Source of the DNA: Cheilinus undulatus
Taxonomy: Eukaryota; Chordata; Actinopteri; Labriformes; Labridae
Length of the DNA stretch: 64,000 bases
NCBI RefSeq assembly: GCF_018320785.1
Contig: NC_054878.1
Span: 44,222,429 to 44,286,428, forward strand
Direction: 5' to 3'
The position numbers and the translations under genes were made by a program. This document shows positions 56,700 to 64,000 of the stretch, one piece after another; positions within the stretch are counted from its first letter, which is position 1; every line of letters begins with the position of its first letter. The notes beneath the pieces were generated by a model. The model searched no databases and had not been told where the DNA came from. It saw nothing but the letters and a program-made list of their open reading frames with translations.

Positions 56700-56936
56700 A
56701 TAATTTCAACCGGAAGTTTTTTATTTTGTAGTTTTCGCAGTGTGCCGCTTCACTTCGCGGCGTACTGTGCGGAAGTTCTTTCATCCCGCAGGAGAAGAAG
56801 AAGAAGAAGTCTTGTTCGTCTGAACTCTCCGCCCGAACACAACAAACCCCCGCCGAGGAAACTTCCAGACTCCAGGGGACATCCACTAACACTCCGCCGC
56901 CTCTAGCAGCTACTCCGCCGGCCTCCGGGACCCACG
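56700..56936 (+). promoter_or_regulatory. Promoter and non-coding exon 1 of zbtb1
   Basis: CpG-rich block with an ETS site ACCGGAAGT at 56709-56717 and a second GCGGAAGT near 56769, then (GAA)n, ending at CCCACG followed by GTGAGT at 56937. It splices naturally to the acceptor TGCAG at 61851-61855, giving a non-coding leader before the zbtb1 start. Confidence 0.75.
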
Positions 56937-58735
56937 GTGAGTCCTCGGCTTTCTGCCCGGCCAAGTGAGCCTCCTGGTCGGCAGAGCTTACAGAAATCCC
57001 CGCGGCCTGCTGCTGTCGATGCTAGCTGAATGCGGGTGGCAGTGCGGGGGTGGCGGGACTGTTTGCGGGAGATATCACTGTAAACGTCAAAGCCGTCGCA
57101 TTTCCACTTCTACTTCTGGCTTGGATTTTCACAATAATAACCATAGCCACTAAATCGGCTTAACAGTAACTTGGTATGTAGACGACACTATTTGTAACAT
57201 TTTCTTTATATAAAAACCCGACTTTAGTTCACTGTTTGTTGCCAAAAGTACTAATTTTAACAATTCCCACGTCTTAAACAAACCCCTCCTAGTTCTGTCA
57301 TTTTACTTTGACAGCCTACTCTCATGTATTTCCGGCCTCATTGACGCTAACGGCTGTTAGCTTCACTTAGCTAACCTCCGAGGAGCATTCTCTCCATTTT
57401 AGCTGTACAGTACAGGCGGCCTCTCCCGTCTTTCTGCCTCCTGTATCCTTCTGTCCTCGGTATGACTCTATCCGATCCTTATGGTTCATCTTCGGTTCAC
57501 TCGGGACGGGTTCCCCGAGAATGACAGGCCGCGAATGCGGGGCTCTCCCCCTCGCATGCCCGCGGCTCTCTGCGGGGGCGAGCGATGAACTGCTGCAGAT
57601 CAGAGAAACTGGGACTGCTTTAAGTTTAAATTTAGGCTGTAGGCTTGTCATTACACCAGAATTTTAAACTTTAATATGTCTTCAGTAAAAGTTAAACCAC
57701 ATATATGCTTGTGTGGTGCCATATTAACAAAGATAGACCACCAGCACACCTCATATGGGGTTGCCTAATTTCTTGTTGAGGATAAAAATTGCAAACTCCT
57801 GCACACTACCAAAGCCAGATTATTCCTTAGGTTTATGGTACTCTATTATGTTTCTGCTCTTATTTGTTTTCAAATTTAGTGTCTTTTTAGTCCATGAGGG
57901 CTGGGCATCTCTTTTGGAGCATGAAACCTTGAAATAACAGTACACAAACTAAATTTGAAAACACTGACTGTAAAATTTGGAGCTGGATGACATGGACCAG
58001 ACTAGAGCGGCACAATGTTGGCAAAAATGATCATCACAATTTTTAATTAGGAATATCAATAATTTTTATTTAACGTGCAGTTATTTTTATTAGTTCTTTT
58101 ACATTTTGAAACCCTCATATCCTACTACTACTAACCACCCGGGTTAGACTGGACAAAAAGACTAAAAATCTGCTCTGGCGTTTGAGCCCCAAACATTTGC
58201 CATACCACTGGCCAAATATGACATAGTAGCAGCCTCTAAATGCACCAGCTGCTCCACTATTTGGCTACAAGATAATCGTACTGAAAAGTACATGAAATCA
58301 AAGAATTAGACCTAGTGTTCTGTATTAAACTCATTTAAGGATTTAATTTGCCAAATAATACTTAATATTTTAGCTTAATATGCCTACTTTGGGAAGTAAT
58401 GAGTAGTTAATGATGGTTAAACAAAGTTATTTTCTCAACAAACTGTTCTCGGCTTTGCCTTTATTTGTCGTTATACATTATGTCTTTTGTACTCTCTTAT
58501 GCATAGTATACTTGTGGTTTGGAAAATTATCTTATTTTGAAAAGACAAAAGGACTTTCAATTTATCGCCAGTTTAGCAGTAACCTAACTACAGCAAAAGA
58601 AAAATGTGAAAAGTTCAATCTTATTTGGATCAATTTACAGTGAATTTATAAGTGAAGCTTTTGAAGTGGAAGTATTTCATATTCAGTGTCTATACTGATG
58701 ATTTTTTCCCAAGAAAAGCTGTTAACTCTATAGAG
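56937..58735. other. zbtb1 intron 1, left part
   Basis: 57300-57600 remains CpG-rich (for example GGCCGCGAATGCGGGGC), so promoter or enhancer activity may extend into the intron. No exon is recognised. Confidence 0.4.
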
Positions 58736-60349
58736 TAGGGCAGCAACAAATGATTATTTCAATCATTGATAAATCGGATGATTCCCAGGGGTCAGGGTCC
58801 CTTAATTAAAAATTGAACATGCATATTCCAAAGCTGTCAACATAATATTAGAGTTTAAATGTCTTTATTCTTAAAACTAAAAGAAAACATTTTTGAGTTC
58901 TTTTAAATTTAATAACTTGAACATTTCACAGAATTAAGACAAAAAATATAATACTTTTTTTTTTAATTAAAATGAGATTTTCTCTGTTTTTACTTTGCCT
59001 CCCTCCTTACATACATATACAAACAATTTAAGATCACACTAATGACAGCAGCCTGCAGATATGATTTGAATGAGAGACTGTTATAGTGGGATTCTGCTTT
59101 TATTATGTCCTCTTCAAATTATTTTATCCCAGAGGGGCCACAGGTAAGCCTCAGCCTATAGAAGTTATTCATATTATGATATGACGTATAAACATTTGTC
59201 ACTCACGTATTCAACAAGCTAACGTTAGTTCGTTGATGCTTGTTGACAGATGAGAAGGTAACGGCTGCGCACCGCGGGAAGGTGGAGTCGGATCATCCAA
59301 CTCCGCCCCAAAGATCCAGCCCCGTCCACAATACATCCTTGGGCATCACGTGATGTCCTCCCATCTCCTCATGCAGTTAGAAGAAGAGGGGTCCAGCTGT
59401 AGACCTCCAGTGTCATTTGGCTTAACAGCTCCTCCAACGTGAAGTGGAAGCCACCTTCACTCAGGTTTTAATAGCATTGACCCATACGCTGGGGCTTGCT
59501 ACTGCACGGCCCAGCGTAGGGGTTGGGGTGTGCTGCTGCAGGCTGTGCTAATGTGTAGTAAGCACATGCTAACAACAGCTAACACGCTGCACGCCCCAAC
59601 GTAGAGGTATTGTCGAGGTCTGCAGCCAGACTCTGTTGAAATCATGCGCGTCTTAATTTAAATATACACCTACCCCAATGAGCTACCCCTAAACCTAACC
59701 AGTTGAGATTAGAATGCTAAACCTAACCCCTAAACCTAACCAGTTGAGATTCAAATGCTAAACCTAACCTAAAGCAAAGCAAAGGATGTGGGCAGAGTTG
59801 GATCATCCAACGGACGTCATCGTGGGCGGAGTTGGATGATTTAACTCCGACTTCCCGCGGTGTGCAGCCATTAACAGTTGTGACAGACTGGCCCGCGCAC
59901 ACAGATGTACACACAAACTATCACTCCTCTCTGTCACACATACACACGTCCCTGTCGCCCTGTGACTGAAGCTCGCTGTTCCTTCCTCTCTCCTATGTTA
60001 GTGGACATTTACAACACAAAGTGAGGCAAATATCATGGATTACATGAGTGCCTGACAGTCCAGCGCTATTGTTTTTATCCAGTCTTGTATCATAACAAAC
60101 GAAACTTAAGTTCCGCTGGAGTTTTTACGACACCAAGCTACTTTTAGATCGCTAGCGTCTCATCTCTGTCATGAGACACGGTTGATGAGTAACATATCTA
60201 CTTAATTTTTCTGCTAATCGCTGGATTATAATCAGAGAAGTACTGCATCATGCCAAGTGACGCCATAATCGTGCGACACAACGAATTAACACAAATTCGT
60301 TACCAACTTTTCAAATTATCGATTTCATCGATTCGTTGTTGCAGCCCTA
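58736..60349. mobile_element. hAT-type element (1614 bp) in zbtb1 intron 1
   Basis: Begins TAGGGCAGCAACAAATG and its other end reads TAGGGCTGCAACAACGAATC on the minus strand. Perfect 8-bp duplication CTATAGAG at 58728-58735 and 60350-60357. No transposase frame. A second palindromic element is nested at about 59262-59875. Confidence 0.92.
59262..59875. mobile_element. Nested palindromic element inside the hAT copy
   Basis: Left GGCTGCGCACCGCGGGAAG and right (minus strand) GGCTGCACACCGCGGGAAG are near-identical inverted ends extending through CATCCAACTCCGCCC on both arms (about 45 bases). A 40-odd-base tandem duplication with CCTAAACCTAACCAGTTGAG lies at about 59685-59770. Target duplication unclear. 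Confidence 0.7.
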
Positions 60350-60609
60350 CTATAGAGAATGCAGACAGTGTGTGTATTTGTTTGTGTTTTTGCATGTTTG
60401 CTGGTGGAGAAGGAAAGAGATCAGGGAGGCAAAATGGGGAGATTAAAGTTGTATGCAAATAAATATTACTATTAAAGAATATTCACAAAACCTGACATAT
60501 AACCAGAAGATTTAAATACGATAATGTATTTTTAAAATAATTTAAATAGTCAACATTGTTGAGTTTCTCACAGGTAAAATGCTGATTTGTAATGAAAATA
60601 AATGCCAAC

Positions 60610-61078
60610 TATTGTTTTTCTTTGATCGTGGATAGGTCAAAATCGTGATTAAAGTTCAATTAATTGTGCAGAGGAGGTTCTTTAAGAGGTCTTCAGGGCA
60701 CATCGGACTGGGAGGAAACCTTGGGGAAGATCCAGAATGCGCTGAGGGGATTATAAATCCTGTCTGGTCTCAGAATCCCCCAGAAGAAGTTGAAAAGTGT
60801 TGCTGGGGAGAAGGCTGTGTTGGCTGAATCGCATAACCTGCTGTAACAGTGACCAGGTCCTTGAAAAGTGGAAGAAAGAGGATGGATGGATTATGTTTGT
60901 TTACAGAATTAGCATACTAGCAACACTTTTTTCCGACACTATGAAACACAATACAGCCAAGCACAAGCTTCATGTTCTGATGTGGGCCATATTTCATTTT
61001 AATTCTAGAATTTTCTGCAGGCTAAAAATTGACCGTGGGCCAAATCTGGCCCCTGGCCATAGTTTGGACACCCCTGAT
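60610..61078. mobile_element. hAT fragment ending in GTTTGGACACCCCTG
   Basis: CCAAATCTGGCCCCTGGCC and GTTTGGACACCCCTG are the standard right end of another common fish hAT family. The left boundary is not defined. Confidence 0.5.
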
Positions 61079-61855
61079 CTAACTCCTCACTTTGGTTTTC
61101 TTGACTCTTGTTCCTGTTGTTAAATATAAAATAAGAAATCAAGTAAGATAGCAAGCAAAATTTTGGTGACTTGTGTTTTCATCTAGGTTGCTTGATAAAA
61201 CAATGACTAAAAATTTAAGTCAACTAATGTTTTTCCATGAGGAAGAGGAGACAAAGACTAACTAGGAATAGATCTTTGAATATAAAAACTGTGACAAGTA
61301 AATTTAGTTTCCATTAAGGAGACTGAAATGTTAGTGCTGGCTGTTGTAATTTCAAAATTTATATTTTCCATTCCACATTTTAAAATAATTAAAGCAACGA
61401 TAGTGTATTAATGTAAGTGTTGTACATTTCCATTAATTTTACAATATGGTTAATAAAGTAGTTCAAAGAAAATAATTGTGTTGACCTAAAATAAAAACTA
61501 AAATGTAAGGACTTTTATTGACCAAGACTCAAATAAAATGTTTTGGGGTCTTTGACTAAAATTTTCATAAGTAAAAATTGTTAAAATGAAAAGGCATTTA
61601 AGTGATTATATGATCTTTCCTGAGGGATAAAAATCTTTATTTCTGACGAGAATGGGACCAAACATCTGAAATCAGACGTCATTATTCTTCCCATGAGATC
61701 TCATGAGTCATAGCATGATAGGGCTCTTCTTGGCCTCGCTGAGTTCAACCAGACAAACATTATGAAATGTAAGGCAATAAAAGTAGACCACAGAGAACAC
61801 TGGCAGCAGAAAGAATGCAGCGCTTTGATTCCATGTCTTCCTCTGTCTCCTGCAG
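61079..61855. other. zbtb1 intron 1, right part
   Basis: AT-rich intron ending in a pyrimidine tract and TGCAG at 61851-61855. The ATG at 61815, though in frame, lies before this acceptor. Confidence 0.5.
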
Positions 61856-61859
61856 GGCG

Positions 61860-63878
61860 ATGGCGAGGCCGAGCCACAGCGATCACGTCCTCCAGCAGCT
61901 CAACAACCAGCGTGAGTGGGGCTTCCTGTGCGACTGCCTCATCGCCATTGGGGATATCTATTTCAGGGCGCACAAGGCCGTCCTGGCGGCCTGTAGCTCC
62001 TACTTTCGGATGATGTTTATCCGTGACCAGCAGGGGGCAGGCCGCCTGGACCTGAGCAACATGCAGATCAGTGCTGAGTGCTTCGACCTCATCCTGCAGC
62101 TTATGTATCTTGGCCGTATCGTTGTTGGGAGCTACGAGTTTGAGGAGCTCAAGGCCTCCATGGCGTATTTGCAGATGTACTACATCCCCGACTCACTGGA
62201 GGATCTCAGAGACATCAGAAGCTCCAACCTCACCCCGTCCTCCTCAGCCTCCTCCTCGTCCAGTTCCTCTTCCGGATCTGCTGGAGGGAAAATGATGTTT
62301 GGAGTTCGCATGTATGAGAAGCAGAGGCCCCCTGCACCAGACGTAGAGCGCTTACCTAAAGCTGTAAATAGCACCGCGGCGCGTCCAGCTGTCCCAGTGA
62401 CTGTAAGCAGAGTGGCAGTTGCAGAGGAGGTAGTGAACACGCCTCTCATTGTGGCACCACCTGTGGTCGATGGCGCTGTCGAGCAGCCGTGTGATCTAAG
62501 AAAGAGGTCCAGTGCCAGAGGGTCAGCGCTTAAAGATCGTCCTCGTTTTGGACGCACGTATACCTGCGATGACTGCGGCTTCGTTTTCAGCTGTGAGAAG
62601 CTTTTAATCGAACACATCCTGACATGCACCAACCGGAAGGCCTTCCATCAGCCCAGAGGTAACACAGAGGGCGATAACGAGTCCAGTAAAGCTGAGAGCT
62701 CCACCTCAGAGAGCACAGAAGACCGGGCTGTCTGTAAAGGTGAGGACGACTGGCCGGGGGTCAAGGCCGACTCTGATCTCAACATCAGGTCGGTGGCAGC
62801 TGGGACGGATGGTGAACCTGGGTCAACCCGGAGTGTGTCAATCAAAACAGAACCAGAAGAAAGCATGTTTCCTGAGATAGAAATGATCCAAGTCGGGGAG
62901 CTCACCAGCAGAGACTGTAGCGCACGAATTGGTGATGCCTCACGTAAAGACCTATTGAGCGTGGAACGTGAACCAGAGCCCAGCGTGTCTGGTGTTGATC
63001 ACAGTAGCGAGCCATTTGAAGGGTTAGGAATTCCAGCAAAGCTCCGTAAAATCAAGGAGGAGAAGCAGGATGCTGACTCCGTCCCTTGTGAGTTGTGTGG
63101 TGATCTGTTAACAGAGGAGGACAAGTCAGCCCATTACCTGTCCAATCATATGGGTCATATATGTGCCTGTGGGAGGTGTGGCCAGGTGTTGATCAAAGGC
63201 CGCCAGCTGCAGGAGCACGCCGAGCGCTGTGGTGAGTCCCAGGGGAGGGAATCTGACTCAAACGGAGAGGATGAGGCATCTCTTCTGGAAGAGCCCCATG
63301 GGATGGATGAGGGTCTGCTGGACACGGCAGACCTGGCGTGCTCTCACTGTGGGCTACTGTTTCAGAATGAGAGTCTTGCGCTGGAGCATGCCTTGTCCTG
63401 TCATGACCAGGAGTTGTTCCGCCCTGTGCTGTTGGAGGAGGGCACTGAACCCGATCACCGCCGCAAACACTTCTGCAGCATCTGTGGAAAAGGCTTCTAT
63501 CAGCGCTGCCACCTGCGGGAGCACTATACCGTCCACACCAAGGAGAAGCAGTTCACCTGCCAGACCTGTGGGAAGCAGTTCCTGAGAGAGCGCCAGCTCA
63601 GACTGCACACTGACATGCACAAAGGCATGGCGCGCTATGTCTGCCCTGTGTGCGACCAGGGAACCTTCCTTAAGCATGACCATGTCAGACACATGATCTC
63701 CCATCTGTCGGCCGGGGAAACCATCTGCCAGGTGTGTTTCCAGATCTTTCCAGGCGGAGAACAGCTGGAGAAACACATGGACGTTCACCTGTACATCTGT
63801 GGCGTCTGTGGAGAGAAGTTCCGCCTCCGCAAAGACATGAGGAGTCACTATAACTCCAAACACACCAAGAGACTATAG
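61860..63878 (+). CDS. zbtb1: ZBTB1, BTB/POZ zinc-finger transcriptional repressor
   Basis: Single coding exon of 672 residues (human about 713). In mammals ZBTB1 is a nuclear repressor needed for lymphoid development and involved in the DNA-damage response. It starts MARPSHSDHVLQQLNNQREW, matching the vertebrate start. The BTB domain covers residues 1 to about 120 (KAHKAVLAACSSYFRMMFI; SAECFDLILQLMYLGR). A Ser-rich linker follows near 122-137. A C2HC finger is at 236-256. Further Cys/His motifs in the middle are CELCG...HYLSNH, CGRCG...HAERC and CSHCG...HALSC. Five closely spaced fingers run from residue 539 to the C-terminus (CSICGKGFYQRCHLREHYTV, CQTCGKQFLRERQLRLHTDM and three more). SIKTEPEES near residue 325 is a sumoylation-type motif with human counterparts. 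Start 61860 follows the TGCAG acceptor. No damage is seen. The 3' UTR runs off the window. Confidence 0.98.
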   Translation: MARPSHSDHVLQQLNNQREWGFLCDCLIAIGDIYFRAHKAVLAACSSYFRMMFIRDQQGAGRLDLSNMQISAECFDLILQLMYLGRIVVGSYEFEELKASMAYLQMYYIPDSLEDLRDIRSSNLTPSSSASSSSSSSSGSAGGKMMFGVRMYEKQRPPAPDVERLPKAVNSTAARPAVPVTVSRVAVAEEVVNTPLIVAPPVVDGAVEQPCDLRKRSSARGSALKDRPRFGRTYTCDDCGFVFSCEKLLIEHILTCTNRKAFHQPRGNTEGDNESSKAESSTSESTEDRAVCKGEDDWPGVKADSDLNIRSVAAGTDGEPGSTRSVSIKTEPEESMFPEIEMIQVGELTSRDCSARIGDASRKDLLSVEREPEPSVSGVDHSSEPFEGLGIPAKLRKIKEEKQDADSVPCELCGDLLTEEDKSAHYLSNHMGHICACGRCGQVLIKGRQLQEHAERCGESQGRESDSNGEDEASLLEEPHGMDEGLLDTADLACSHCGLLFQNESLALEHALSCHDQELFRPVLLEEGTEPDHRRKHFCSICGKGFYQRCHLREHYTVHTKEKQFTCQTCGKQFLRERQLRLHTDMHKGMARYVCPVCDQGTFLKHDHVRHMISHLSAGETICQVCFQIFPGGEQLEKHMDVHLYICGVCGEKFRLRKDMRSHYNSKHTKRL

Positions 63879-64000
63879 GAACAGTCCACCCGTCCTTTCA
63901 TTTATACCCATTTGTTACTAAAAGCCATAAATGTGAGAACAAATGTATGCACTTAAACACCAAAAAGACACCTTCTAAATCTGCACTTTGAACGTTTATG

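Noticed and set aside
59685..59770. Interstitial telomere repeat (CCTAAACCTAACC)
   Set aside because: Only a short tandem duplication of a 40-odd-base unit inside a transposon; no run of perfect TTAGGG/CCCTAA.
61815..61859. In-frame upstream ATG of zbtb1 adding 15 residues
   Set aside because: It lies before a clear TGCAG acceptor at 61851-61855, and the vertebrate protein starts at MARPSHS-like sequence (61860).
63354..63863. Minus-strand open frame of 169 codons
   Set aside because: Antisense shadow of the zbtb1 zinc-finger array.

Overview
The window is vertebrate nuclear DNA, almost certainly from a spiny-rayed teleost fish. It is AT-rich and intron-bearing, with only about 5 kb of recognisable coding and RNA sequence among dozens of transposon relics typical of fish (Tc1-like, hAT with 8-bp target duplications, TTAA-flanked piggyBac-type elements, tRNA-derived SINEs, LINE tails). 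Three genes give a clear anchor: an MTHFD1-type folate gene (+), zbtb25 (-) and zbtb1 (+). This is the same order and orientation as MTHFD1-ZBTB25-ZBTB1 on human 14q23, so the right half is a conserved syntenic block.

Layout. 1.7-4.5 kb (-): the 5' end of a fish-specific NLRC3-like NLR gene. It has a recognisable first exon followed by eight tandemly duplicated exons encoding a PSCVSxKSDxS peptide; the NACHT and LRR parts are not in the window. LINE tails of one family flank it on both sides. 4.8-14 kb: transposon-rich, including three hAT elements with visible target duplications, old Tc1 pieces, a tRNA-derived SINE and a duplicated segment. 15.5 kb (-): a complete mir-203 hairpin with a TATA box just upstream. 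16-27.9 kb: no protein gene seen; hAT elements, a 1.2-kb TTAA-flanked palindromic element and a scrambled Tc1 region. 27.9-39.3 kb (+): a ten-coding-exon gene for a 322-residue dehydrogenase/cyclohydrolase with a probable mitochondrial presequence and no formyl-THF synthetase domain. 42.7-44.5 kb: a Tc1-like element split by a hAT MITE. 45.6-51.9 kb (-): zbtb25, with a 4.7-kb first intron full of nested insertions and a CpG-rich promoter. 53.8-55.0 kb: a nearly full-length Tc1-like element with a dead transposase. 56.7-63.9 kb (+): zbtb1, with a CpG/ETS promoter exon, a 4.9-kb intron carrying a 1.6-kb hAT element, and one large coding exon.

The genes do not form one pathway. The folate enzyme would serve one-carbon metabolism, probably in mitochondria. 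ZBTB25 and ZBTB1 are BTB zinc-finger regulators transcribed divergently from promoters about 4.9 kb apart. miR-203 is a conserved epidermal microRNA. The NLR fragment belongs to a rapidly expanding fish innate-immune family. The most unusual items are the truncated, presequence-bearing MTHFD1-type gene at the MTHFD1 syntenic position and the tandem NLR exon array. All calls come from reading the sequence and remembered family features; no database search was run.
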